The position numbers and the translations under genes are program-made. A stretch of 64,000 nucleotides of DNA, taken from positions 1,550,001 through 1,614,000 of the forward strand of contig JAKUDP010000009.1 of NCBI GenBank assembly GCA_022570795.1, in the 5' to 3' direction. This document shows positions 1 to 11,630 of this stretch, one piece after another (position 1 is the first letter of the stretch; every line of letters begins with the position of its first letter). The notes under the pieces are model-generated. The model was not told the origin of the DNA. It saw only the letters and a program-made list of their open reading frames with translations, and did not search any database. Source of the DNA: Sphaerulina vaccinii. Lineage: Eukaryota > Ascomycota > Dothideomycetes > Mycosphaerellales > Mycosphaerellaceae.

Positions 1-1481
1 TCTGGTGATGTTCATTTTGTCAAGGTGAGCCTGCTTCTTTATGTACTGATGATGTCCTGTTGACAGTTACTCCTTTGGTCGTACTGAACATGTGCACAGC
101 CTTAGGGTCGCTCCCACTTCTGTAAGATCGCCGACCAAGTAGATTTGAATAACAACGCTGACGCAGCACTGAACCGCGAGACACATGGGCAGTGCCTCTA
201 CAGTCATGATGCATGAGCAGGGTCTGCAAATAGCAGGATTATGGCTGGGTGGCATATTACTGGTGCTACAAGCTAGCAGGACTTTGGGATTAACCAGTCC
301 AACGGCAGATGTCCTCACGAATGACGCCGGCTTCGGTATCTGTGGCTTCCTACAGCTGCTAGAGGAACAGGAAAGCAAGCACACGACAGCTTGTGGTGGC
401 TTGTAACTTTGCGAGCCCGCGAAAGTTTTGAAGATAGGGAAGCGATAGAAGAAGTTCCAAGACTAGAGGCGAATATCGACCAGGTTTGCCAATCGACCTC
501 AGGCGTGGCAGGTCATGGCAGTATGGCTGTGTGCCTGATAGTGCCTGGGACAGAGTCTCAGGAACGAGTGTCGACTTATTAGTCGGTTGACTGCCATGTG
601 GGAGCACGCCTCGGAAGTATCAATGAACCTGGCAAATCGGGTCGCCGATTCGTACAAGGCACGCGACAATTCGTCGCTCTGTCATTGTTCTTGTATACCA
701 CCAAGCTGACGTGGTAAGTGATCCTTCTTGGAACACCTCTTAGCACTTGGCCTTAGCATCCGCTTTAGGTAAGGCGCAACGCACATTGAGGCGCACTCAG
801 CCACTTTCGCAAGATTTGGGCTCTCACGTCTCCAAACATCATCATGAAAGCGAGCAAGTTTGGTCGGAATGTCAGCGCGCATCAGAATTCCACGCCTTGA
901 CGTGGCATGATGAATGAGCGTGATGGACTTGCAGTCTGAAGAACAGATAATGCGAGGAGTCTTTGATGTCTTCTCGCAAGGACAACAAGTCAGACGCTAA
1001 CCAACTCAATCACCTTCTGGATATTCCGAGCAATTTCTTCATTATGCTGCCGTCGTTTAACAAGTCGTGAGAGTGGTGACAATGCCCGCTCGTGCATGCT
1101 CGGTAGACCGCCGCTGACCTAATGGCGCCACATACCAGAGCAAAGAGCCGTGGCATCACTTGGCCGGACACCTCTCCGCAGATTTTCGCAGATGCTCCAG
1201 ATGGATCAAACGCGCTAAAGCAAGCCATGCAAGATTCGGGCGCAGCAAGTGCATTTCGACGTCTGCTGAAGACCAGCGGTAAACGACTCTGATAAGTCAC
1301 TATTCTCGTAAGGCACTGCCTGCATTGGCAAAACATCGTGACCTCGTTCTGTAGACCGCTTTTCTCCCGAGAAGCGACTCATATGGTCGCGTGCCTGAGC
1401 ATCAGTTGTGAAGGCTAGCATCAGACATCCTCACATTCGTTTTAGCTGCATTGTATCTGTCCTGCTCCTGCACTTCAAGCC
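1..1481. other. No gene recognised; left edge and MFS upstream region
   Basis: All open frames here are short (under 110 codons), overlap on both strands, and contain no family I recognise or linked splice signals. The last few hundred bases presumably hold the promoter and 5' UTR of the transporter starting at 1482. I see no tRNA-like fold, repeat or transposon end. Confidence 0.5.
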
Positions 1482-3733
1482 ATGAGCAATCCACATCAGC
1501 GAGAGAATGTCGAAACCCTCTCAACGATTACTTCTCTCGATGACGATAGCCTGAGACACTCGGACGAAGATTACAGCCACTCCGAGGAGGACGATAACCA
1601 TTACGCTGATCCGGACAGTGCTGAGGAGTACGAGGCTGTCAAAATCACTCGCGCAAACAGCACCATTGAGTCGTACTTTGGCGATGATGATGGCGATCAT
1701 GGATCCTCTCACAGATCATGCCTTTCACTCTTCCATGCTGGATACAGGAATTCGTACGCGCCGACCTGGGACCAGGAAATGGGGTATACTGTGCCACTAC
1801 CAGTACGAGCGCCGATATCACGACGGCCAGTACCAAGCAGGCCACCAACTATGCAGAAGCTCGATGACCTGCCAGAAGATCCGAACCTTGTTACATTTGA
1901 CAAGGACGATCCAGAGAATCCGCAGTAAGTCATGCTCAAGCTCTTTTATTGCTGCGTTCGATTACAATGGTAGGATGTTGACGATAAGTCGCAGTAATTG
2001 GCCAGCATATCGACGATGGACGTCGACTGTCCTTATTGCTATGTATGCCTTTATCGCGCCTATGGCTTCGACGATGGTGGCTCCGGCTTTAGATACACTC
2101 AAGAAGGAGTTCCAGCTGACCTCAACTGTCGAAGAGTTTTTTATTATGTCGATCTTCCTGTTGGCGTTCGCAATCGGGCCATTTCTATGGGGTAAGTCAC
2201 AGCCCATCTCAACATATATGATGAGACATAATGTTATGGCTATGGCTTGTGTCCTAACGTATCCAGGTCCCCTGTCTGAAGTGTTCGGCCGCGTTCGTGT
2301 CATCCAGGGTGCTAATATGATCTTCCTCATCTTCAACACCGTATGTGGCTTTGCGCAAACAAAGCAGCAAATGATGGCCTTTCGGTTCCTTGCCGGAATG
2401 GGTGGCAGTGCACCTCAAGCAGTAGGTTGGGGCACTATTCCTTGCTTGATCGAATCAATGCTAACCAGCACCAGATAGGAGGGGGCATCCTGAGTGATTG
2501 CTTCAAGGCCGGTGAGCGAGGTTTGGCCACAGCTATATATAGCTTAATGCCCTTCCTGTCTCCTGCCGTTGCGCCAATCATGGGTGGATACATGACCCAA
2601 TACATCAGCTGGCGCTGGGTCTTTTGGACGACTTCTATCTTTGATGGTGCCGTCCAGATTGCTTGTGTCATTCTGCTCCGGGAGAGACACCACCCAACAG
2701 TACTGGCCAATAAAGTCAAGGCGCTCAAGAAAGCTACTGGAAACCAAGACCTTCATACCAAATGGCAGGGACCGGAGCACACTATGAAGACGAAGCTCAT
2801 GAAGAGCTGCGTTCGCCCATGGATCATGCTTACTACCCAGCCCGCGCTCCAGGCAATGGCTCTTTTTCGAGGATACCAGTATGGTCTTATGTATCTGGTC
2901 TTCGCGACATTCCCGATGGTGTTCGAGGGAGCATATCAGCAGGACGTTGGTCGAGCATCGCTGAATTACCTGTCCCTGGGCGCAGGCTTCGTGATAGGCC
3001 TTCAGATCTCGGGCAGGATGCAGGACAAGATCTATACGTGGTGCAAGGTACATGAAGTCGACCCTTCATCGTTGCGCAACACCTGGCAGTCCTGGAAGCT
3101 CTTTCGGAGTAATCGATCAAAGCAGGAGAAAGGAAGTCTGCTGCCGCAATCCAATAGCTCAGCGAGTGAGGCTGAGAACCAGCACTCCATTCCACGAAAG
3201 CCATTGCCGCACCACATCGGCACAATGAGACGTCGTGGGACGAGCAAATCGTTGGTAGACAATACCAAAGGCTTGCCCGAGTATCGTCTCCCGCTTGTCC
3301 TGCCATTCTCCATGCTTATACCGATCGGTAAGATATCTTGCTCCACAAACAGTCTGTAATCCTCTCTGACCAGCAACCAGGGCTCTTCATCTATGGCTGG
3401 TCCGCCGAGTATGAGGTCCACTGGATTGTACCCAACCTCGGCACCTGTATCTTCTCCATCGGCCTCATAGTATGCTTCAACTGTGCTCAAGGATACGTGG
3501 TGGACACCTATACGACGTATGCTGCTTCTGCGACCGGTGCAGCCGCGTTTGTTCGCACCATGGCTGGGTTCAGCTTTCCACTTTTCGCGCCTAGGATGTA
3601 CCAAGTGCTCGGAGTCGGGTGGGGAAATTCGGTTCTGGCCTTCATCAGTATGACACTGGGCCTTGTTGCTCCAGTGCTGTTATGGAGGTATGGGATGTGG
3701 CTGCGAAGCAAGAGCCAATACTGCGTCGGTTGA
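1482..3733 (+). CDS. MFS multidrug/DHA1-type transporter, five exons
   Basis: Major facilitator superfamily permease, probably a plasma-membrane drug/proton antiporter of the fungal DHA1 group. Proposed exons are 1482-1924, 1995-2191, 2267-2421, 2475-3327 and 3381-3733. The four introns are 53-75 nt with GT..AG ends and restore one 666-residue frame. A hydrophilic acidic N-terminus of about 145 residues ends in the typical DPENP-x-NW element just before the first membrane segment. The loop after TM2 reads GPLSEVFGR, a motif-A variant with Glu where Asp is common, and ISWRWVFW is a usual mid-protein signature. The central loop carries an unusually long basic/Ser-rich insert (about 90 residues, near 3060-3290) before TM7. 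The gene is convergent with GWT1. The family call is firm; the substrate is unknown. Confidence 0.9.
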
Positions 3734-4075
3734 TGCTGTGAAGTACTGAAGTAGAACTAGAACTAGCGTTCAGCGTCCCCCGAGATTATCCTCGAAGAAG
3801 CACCATTTGAGGCATCATCTGTACGCCAGCCACTACACTTGCAACTTCCGCATTGAAGCAGAGTTACGTACGCATGTCGTGTCGTTTTGTTGTTACAGCT
3901 GAGATGTTCGTCGAGATCTCGCATCATCCCGGAGATTGTCGGCGCCTTGGCTTTGTCTACGGAAGACTACAAGCGTGAGAAAGACAAGCTGAGATTCCCA
4001 GGAGTCGAGCGCGAATCTGAGAGGCGAGAACTACGAGGATGCTGTTGACGCTGGTTGTAGCTATATTGCGCTATG
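3734..4075. other. Convergent intergenic region
   Basis: This 342-bp spacer separates the 3' ends of the transporter and GWT1. I see no open frame or repeat; it should contain both polyadenylation regions. Confidence 0.5.
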
Positions 4076-5748
4076 CTAGAGTTTGATGGAGATGTTGTAA
4101 TGATCTAGCGCGAGTGCAACGACAGTCAGCACGGCCATATAGCTGACCAATACAGTCATGGCAGGAACATCACCCATGTGGATAGTTGGCAAAGTCAGGT
4201 TGACCAGACCAGTGAGCAAGTTGGCCAACAAAAAGATGGCCAAACCATTGCGGTTGTATGCGCCCATGACCGGGCTGATGGCATCTCGAATCCTTGCACG
4301 TTCTGCATCCTTCGTCTTCGCTGTGTAAAGATTGGGGAACATGATCTTCTCGATGATGTTGAACAGCAGGAGCTGTGCGTAGTTGAACGTGCACACCCAG
4401 CAGACATATGCCAGATTGGCCATTCTTCGCGAGACGAATAGACGAGGACCATATCTCCACATTGCCCACGTTGCAAAGACGAACCACATGAAGGTCAAGG
4501 CGCCCAGCCTGTGCAGCGTTGGCTTGGGCCATTCCGGCTTCAATTTGGGCATCTCCATCAGTGCAGGTGCTGCCGTCGGTTCATCTTCCTTCTCGGCGGC
4601 TCCAAGTACTGAAGCGAGCCAGTCTTCATCTGCTTCGAGTGGGTCTTTCTGAAGCAACTTCTTCGCACCGGGCTCTGGTTCTCGGGGGAGTATGTTGACT
4701 CCAGCACCCATACCACAAATGAATATTGCCAAGTAGCCAATGAAGGAGAAGACTCCCTCCCTGTTCTGCGACAGCCAGTCACCAGGGATTCGCTCTGACA
4801 AAATGATGTACGATTTCATGCCAGGTACGCAGAACAGTATGATCTCGTAACAGATTGCCAATGCGAAAGCGAAGATGTTGTAGCCACCGATGTATTCAGT
4901 GTAACGCAACACTGGCTGTAAAATGGCTACAGCCGGCGAGAGGAGCGCAAGTGTGAAGAAGAAGTTCCAGTGCACACCATACTCACTCACATGTTCCGCA
5001 TAGTCGAGGCTTTTCACGCTCCAGAACCGGATAAGACCAAGAACAGCGAGGGGCAGAGAATGTCTCGCAGCAGCCTTGAGCCGCTTCACCAAGGATCGAG
5101 AGGGTTCGTTGTCTTCCTTCAACTGCTGACGCGCTGCAACGATACCAGCTGCGAACACGAAAGAACCCACACCCATGTCCATGAGAGATGTGCCAAAAGA
5201 TTCTGTCTTGGCGAACCGTCTTGGAAAGACGGGAAAGTCCACAGCCAGGATGCTCGAACATGTGATGACCATCATCGCTCCACGGTAGGCTGTAATGAAA
5301 GGCTTCACGGGTAGAGGGTCTTTTTCTTCCTTTGGCTCATCGTCCGAGGACTTGTCTTTGGCTCCCAATTTGGTAGGTGGTCTGACGGCCTTCTGTACTT
5401 CTGGACTGGGCTGCAGATACGCTGCTATGGCAGGCAAGAGGAGCAAGCCATTCAGCATCTGAGGCGCTCCGGCGTAGACTGTCGTTGCGAACAGGATGGC
5501 TCCACATTGTATCAGGAAATCGGAGAACGCTGCGGCAATTGTGTATTGTTTGAAGTAGTTCTGTCGAGTCTGCAACATAGCCCATAGAAACGCGGCCGCC
5601 TGCGTTCTTTATTAGTTGACTTTCAGGATATGTGTAACAAAGTTGTTGGTACCGGAGCCACAAGGGCAACATGATTAATTTCCCATATTCCGCCACCTCC
5701 CAAGAAGGATACAGCAGCCTCCTTTTGCGCCTTGTACTCCGGTGTCAT
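4076..5748 (-). CDS. GWT1: GPI-anchored wall transfer protein 1 (inositol acyltransferase)
   Basis: Gwt1/PIG-W acylates the inositol of glucosaminyl-phosphatidylinositol in the ER during GPI-anchor synthesis. The ATG at 5748 starts a 32-residue first exon (5653-5748) beginning MTPEYKAQKEA and ending LVAP. A 53-nt intron (5600-5652) joins it in phase 0 to AAAFLWAMLQTRQ in exon 2 (4076-5599). This reconstructs the conserved Gwt1 N-terminus YKAQKE...WEIN.V.LVAP.AA. The 539-residue product is close to fungal Gwt1 lengths of about 490-500. It has many hydrophobic segments, an acidic loop near residue 100, a PGDW motif, and a C-terminus ending HYNISIKL. It is divergent from the serine-rich gene at 6624 across about 875 bp. 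Starting at the internal Met of exon 2 would lose the conserved first segment. Confidence 0.93.
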
Positions 5749-6623
5749 ACTGCTGTTACCAGGACTCGCGATGATGATTGTTCTGGCACGAATGGAAGAG
5801 AGGGAACGTGTTCGTTGATGGAAAGAGATTTGATGGAGCTCGCTAGTCGGCTCGCGGCAGGTCCACGCCCGCTGCAGAGCTTGATCCCTGCGCGATCCCT
5901 GCACACGCGCCAGTGACTTCACTTCTTTCGCGAAACCGTTGGCTTCACCTTTACATGCGCGATGGCTTACGAGTCTGCGTTCCAATGCTGGACCCATCTA
6001 TATGTAGAGCATATTGGCGCTCTATACTACAGACAACTTGAGGCTACCAGGCAAGAGATGGGTAAGGGCGGAGTGCGGGACGCGTTTGTTGCAACGCGAC
6101 GACCATAGCGACCATAGGCAGCGCCTTATCGTTATGGTTCCCTACAGTCACACAGTATGTACTCGAAGCCTCCTGCTAATGTGGCGAGTTGAAGTCAATC
6201 TAAAGCTTGTGCACACAACCGCTCTCAGGCGCAGCTGCAGTGTTTATGCGTACAAACGCAAATCCACGTGTCGAAGCGGGTGAGACTGCCCTGTACAACC
6301 ACAACTCCTTTCGAGCCTTCCTCAATCGCCTTCGATCATGGCTCTCATCTTCTCGCTAGATGATCTCGATTGACACCAGATCCGATCGCAACAAGACTTG
6401 ACCTTCGACATTCGCTGAACTTTATTACTTTGCTGTGCAAATTTGTGTATCTACATCGCAGCAGCTTCGCCCAACGGTCCTCGAGTCGCACTTCAAGCAT
6501 CAGCACAGACGAAACAGCACAATAGAAAGTGGCGATCTCGGCGCAAGCCGCACTTTTGCCGATTACTCGCAAGCACGAAAACTCGTTCATTTCGACTTTG
6601 TCTTCCGACACATAACATCGACA
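5749..6623. promoter_or_regulatory. Divergent upstream region between GWT1 and the serine-rich gene
   Basis: About 875 bp holds the 5' regions of two divergent genes. From 6435 an open frame is continuous with the gene starting at 6624, but its sequence before 6624 has no protein character and reads like a pyrimidine/CAA-rich 5' leader. No specific binding site was identified. Confidence 0.4.
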
Positions 6624-9600
6624 ATGGACAGCCGCTCATCGCACGCTGCTCCATTGGAGATGGAGGGGACGAGGCTAGCCATGCCGCTATCAGAGGGATT
6701 GCCACCGCCTGCAGAGCCAGACAGCACGACACAACGCGCAGCAACAAGCGAGAGCTCACTAACGTATGATCCAGACAATCATACAGCACAAACTTCCCCA
6801 CGACAGATCGCTCTCAGGATGACGCCACCATCTGGTCGACTGCTCGCACCGACTCAAGCATCCGCCGCGAAAGCGACTCCGCCAAGTTTGAAGTATCGCA
6901 AGCCGTTACCATCTGCGCGCCTGTCATCCATTCCAAAACTTCCACGTCGCGAGACCTCTGCACCAGGAGCTTCGACTACAGCGCCTAAGTGGGCTGCACG
7001 CGTTGCTAGGCGCGAAGAAGACAACGAAGCCAGCAACCAGTACCTGCGGGAGAAATCACCACAAGTCATGGCAAGCAGTGGCCGTGCGGTGTCGTCTAAT
7101 AAGCCACTTCCACCACGCCCGGTCGCTTCTCTCGTTTCCGCTATCAGCCCTTCCAAGAATGGTCGCACTCTCATGGATGCCAGCGAGCGCCCAATGCGCG
7201 GCTCTGAAGTCTCTACCGGGGATGATTGGCCCACTCTGACACCGTCCAACACCCCTCGCTCATTCAGCGCGCTCGAACGTGACTCGGGTACCAATACGAA
7301 GGTCGCTCCAAGCGGTATTCCACGCAGAACTTCAGGCAATACACTCACTACTGCTGCTGTGAGCAGTCTTACTACTTCTGCCGATGAACGTGACGTCTCT
7401 CACAGCAGAACCTCGATGTTGACTGGCCGATCTTCCATTCCATCTTTTGTGAGTGCGGAAGAGTCGGTTGGTGGCGATGCTCGCAGTGAGTCTGCGTCTG
7501 TCGTCGAAGCCTCTCCTCGAAACGACGCTTCTCCTCGAAACGACGCTTCTCCTCATCATGACGCATCTGCATCCCACGACAATCACGTTACAACGCCACA
7601 TCGCGGCATCACGGATTTTCCGCCTCGAAGCCACTCTCTGGCACACTCCAGCAGCTTCAGTGACCTCACGCCAGAGACTGGTGATCATCTCAACATCCCC
7701 GCCAAATCTGACCACACAAAGGCAAAGGAGGACCAAGTCTCGGAACACGAAGGCCGGAAGCAAGGTGGTCCTGCTGCCAACTTCTCCAGGCTGCATGGCG
7801 CCGTACATCCTCACCGTACCTCGTTATCATCGCTGCACACTCCAGGCACCGATAGAACCGCATCTCGAATACCCATTATCGGCAACAAGAAGGCAACTCT
7901 GGTTCACCTCAAGACTCAGAACCTCGGATCAGACCCAGAGGAGAACAGTCCCACATTCGGTTCACGTCGCCTGGTCTCTCCAAGAGCTCTCGCCATTTTA
8001 GATCAGGGTACGAAGCGTCGCCTTAGACTTCAACGTGCCAACACGAACAACAGCGATGCCAGCGACCGTTCCCAATTGGTTGGCCACACTGTCCGCAATC
8101 TTCGCACCAGTCGTCATAGTGGGAATAGTTCTCCTTCTTACACTACTGGCGTGAGCGACTCCGACTCTGATGAGATCTCCACGCCAGTCAGCCTGCCCTC
8201 CCTGCCACGATCAGGAACCATGGCTAAGCTCACTCCTGAAGATCCCGACACTGCCAGATACGAGCCAGCACTGTCATCGAGCCCGATAGATCATCCTCGA
8301 CTACGACGCGTGCCTCCTTCCAAGAGTCGCCTCACCAGACCACTCGAGACGATACCGTCACAGTCTATGCTGATTGCAGATCGGGCCGAGGTGGTTACTG
8401 CGACCAGAGGCAGATTCTCAAAGGTGGCCGACCAATTGGCAAAGGCACAGGTGAACAACACCCATTCCAGGCACAGCGACACTCTTCGCCGTGCCAGTAG
8501 ATCTGAACTTCGAGGGATCTTGACTGCTGCCCAAACAGAGGATCATGTTCGACAGAGTGATGGCGTTCCAGGGTATGACATTGAGACTAAGAATCACCTG
8601 ACGCGTACACTATCCCAACTGGAGGGACAGGGCACTCCTCCGAACGATTTCGTTGAATACGATAAGCTCCACGCAATGTTCGGAAGCTTCGGATCTGGTC
8701 TCAGTGCCGCACCGAAGACCAACACCTTCATTGACAATGCGACAGCAGCGAACATGTTTCTGGAACGCGGCTCCGTTAGTAGTGAGCAGGTCGAACCCGG
8801 CAACCCTGGAGACAACGAACGATTCTCAGCTGAGCCATACCGCAAGGGCCTAGCAGTGGGCACAGCAAACTCGACACCGGTGATCAGCAAGTGGTCGGAT
8901 AGTACTCCATCTGCACTCGGCGAATCGACAGAGCTACCACGCAGCAAGGTGCCATCCTCGATCGGATTTCCCTCTGCAACGCCTTCAGCAACGAATATAC
9001 CAAGTTTCACAGCCGACAGCTTCTTTGCCGAGGAGGAACCAAGCAATCCAGCCATTGCCACTCGGAACTCGTCGCCAACTCTGGGTTCTGATAAGCTCCA
9101 CCAAGAGAAGTCTGTGGGAAGTGTTAAGCTTGCAAGGGAAAACATGAGCGAGAGAGGAGACATTGCACGCATGACGAGAGCTTCACTGTCTAAGAAGACT
9201 GCTAGGACGCCAACGTCTGCCAGCAGAGGTCTTCGAAAGCCACAAGGAAGTGTTCGAGGTCGCGACAGCAACTTTACGTCGGCAGGCATCAAGTCCCCTC
9301 AAGCATCGGCAACACGTGGTAATCTGGACGAGCGTACTGGCCGTACACAGACTGTGTCAAGCACATACATTCCACCACGATCCCACTCAAAAGGTCGCAC
9401 CTTACTTAACAAGATGGCTGGTGTGTTCTCTCACAAGCGCGAGAAGAAGTCGCAGCAGGTTCCCGTCCCTCCACTGCCTCCACTCGATCTGGCCCTCGAT
9501 GTGCAGATCGACAACAGCAAGCCGTTTCGCTCTTCGCCGACTCCTCCACTTCCCACCATGCCTGCCGCGCACCAGGGTGAGTCTCTACCAAGCGTGTCAG

Positions 9601-9937
9601 AGCTGGACCACGATCAGGCAATCACTAGCGTCGTCGCCTTCACTGAAGAGCTGATCAGTAAGGCTAAGCTCGAGCCTGTCGGGCGGAGGGAGCGCCAGCT
9701 GAACTTTGCTAAGGTAAATACGCCCTTTCTCTCCAAAATTCACAAGACCATGCTAATCTCTTACCAACCCAGGTCCTAATCGATGGAATGCAGAGTGCCA
9801 GAGAGGCTGGGATCAATGCCGAGATGGCTCAGCAGGCGGCGGCGGCGGCGGAGCTGGCCTACCACAAGACCAAGGAGGCCGTCAAGATGCTGGAGAGGCT
9901 CGCTTCGAGCATGGCGAAAGATTCCCGCCGCCGTTAG
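6624..9937 (+). CDS. Large serine-rich low-complexity protein, two exons
   Basis: I do not recognise the family. Exons 6624-9713 and 9773-9937 join in phase 0 across a 59-nt intron (GTAAAT..CAG) to give 1084 residues. Almost the whole length is Ser/Thr/Pro/Arg-rich, predicted disordered, with many S-x-x-R/K and SP sites. A short tandem repeat (NDASPR-like units, 7510-7565) lies near residue 300. The C-terminus is different: a basic patch (SHSKGRTLLNKMAGVFSHKR) is followed by an Ala-rich amphipathic helix ending in KDSRRR, the only part that looks folded or conserved. The start was chosen because the sequence context ACAATGG is good and coding character begins there; the frame is open back to 6435. 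A cytoskeletal or cell-polarity scaffold is one possibility, but that is speculation. Confidence 0.8.
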
Positions 9938-9975
9938 TCTTGCTGCCCGGTGGCTTGGTGTTTGTCGCTGTGCAG

Positions 9976-10860
9976 AGAAGAATGGCACCAAATGGTGCAA
10001 TGTGAGCACGACCAACGTGCCGACATAGCCAAATGAAGGATCCTAATTACTGCGAATTCCACTATCTCCCAGCTTTCCCATCAGTCTCTCCGAGTAGCGC
10101 TTGCTAACTGTGCCGTCCGGTATCCAGACACATCAGTGACGCAGAACTTGCAGGCTTTCGGAGAAGAATGCCAGCCCAGTGGCATGTTAGGACGATCAAC
10201 GTGACCACGAAGGACATAGCCAAATGAAGAGTCTAAATGACTGCGAATCCCGCTATGTCCCAGCTTTCCCATACGTCTCTCCGGACGAAGATCGCTGACT
10301 CTGCCGTTCGGTGACCAGACGCATCAGTCACGTCGACAATTCAGGCTTTCGGAGAAGAATGCCACTACACAATGATATGTGAGCACGAGTAACGTGTCCA
10401 CAGAGGACATACTGAAATTATGCAGATTTATGGCATAGTTTGACTGTCTCCTAGCTTTTGATTGATCTCTCTGGTCAAAGATCGCTGACCATGCCATTCA
10501 GGATCCAGTCAGGCCAGCAACGCCAATATCGCTCACAATCAGAAGCAATACCATCGAACGCACTTAGCCAGATATGAGTTCTGGTCCATACAGAGTATCT
10601 CCACTTGAGTGTTACACACCATGCCGTCCAGTACCCAGACAGCCTAGTAACGCCAGTTTCGTTGCAATCGGAAGCGATATCGTCCAAACGGACTTAGCCA
10701 TCCTCAAGTTCTGATTGTTGCAGGATGTATATCTCTGGTCGACGATCGTTGACTGTGCCGTCCAGTATGCAAAGAGCCTAGTAACGCCAAATTCGTTCGA
10801 AAATGGAAGCAATAACATTGACGGACATAGCCAAATTTACATTGTTTTTGATGCAAGATC
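9976..10860. repeat. Array of diverged tandem repeats (about 190-bp and 130-bp units)
   Basis: Three units of roughly 186-191 bp begin with AGAAGAATGSCA at 9976, 10162 and 10353. They share blocks such as GACATAGCCAAATGAAG, CCCAGCTTTCCCAT and CAGGCTTTCGG. From about 10466 the period shortens to about 130 bp, with three further units carrying TGCCGTCCAGTA, GCCTAGTAACGCCA and CTTAGCCA. Both classes share CTCTSCG..GATCGCTGAC..TGCCRTYC and AYATAGCCAAAT, so they look like one family that changed unit length. The first unit starts only about 40 bp after the serine-rich gene's stop codon. No open frame of note runs through it. Confidence 0.75.
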
Positions 10861-11630
10861 TCTCCATGCAGCTTTGGCTGTTCATGCCATGGAGGATACA
10901 AGCAGGTCGGCGATGCAAGTTTCACTTGAAATGGAGATGTAAACGTCAAGATAGACAGAACCAATTCCATATTCTGACCATTCTCAAATCATCTCCACCT
11001 AGCTGCCGCTGTCCAGGTCATCGAGCAATGAGGCAGCATAGCGAATCGATTTTTATCGAAGTTCGAGACAGTGTCTGCTCAATCGCTCAATATCTGCTCT
11101 CGGCTCTCCATCTGCCAGACCCGAAGATCTTGTCATTGCAAGATACGAGCCAGCACGCTCAGCTATCATCCCTCAAGCCGTCGAGCATGCTGACTAGGGT
11201 AGTCAGGAGCTGAGCAGCAGAGCAACAGATTTGTCGCTGTGACTAGAGACGACCACAGGCTACAACCATAGCCAAAGCGAGTGCTGCTGTAACACTTGCA
11301 AACCTCATATCGGAGCTCTTTTTGCTAAGTAAGCTTCTCGCCGGCACTTGTTGACCAGGATAATCCATTTCCCAGCATTGTAGCGATGCCGGATCCGCTG
11401 AGCTAAGAGACTTGATGGCGTCGCAGAGGAGTTGAGGTGTGAAAAGGATTTAGATGGCCTTGCTTCCTTGCCTCGATGTTTGGAGTGAAATTGTAAAAGC
11501 GCCAGGCTGTCTTATGTTCACCTTCCTCCTTCGTCTATTGCCAATATCGTGGCTTGGACTCATTAGCCCGTTGCGTATCATATCGCGTACTTATCCCGTG
11601 TAGCCGACGGCTTCCGTGTCATAGCCTCAC
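10861..11630. other. No gene recognised
   Basis: This segment lies between the repeat array and the 3' end of the patatin-like gene. Only short unsupported open frames are present, and I see no continuation of the repeat units or RNA gene. Confidence 0.45.

Noticed and set aside
10803..11213. Plus-strand 136-codon frame
   Set aside because: It starts inside the diverged repeat array and has no recognisable protein features or splice context.
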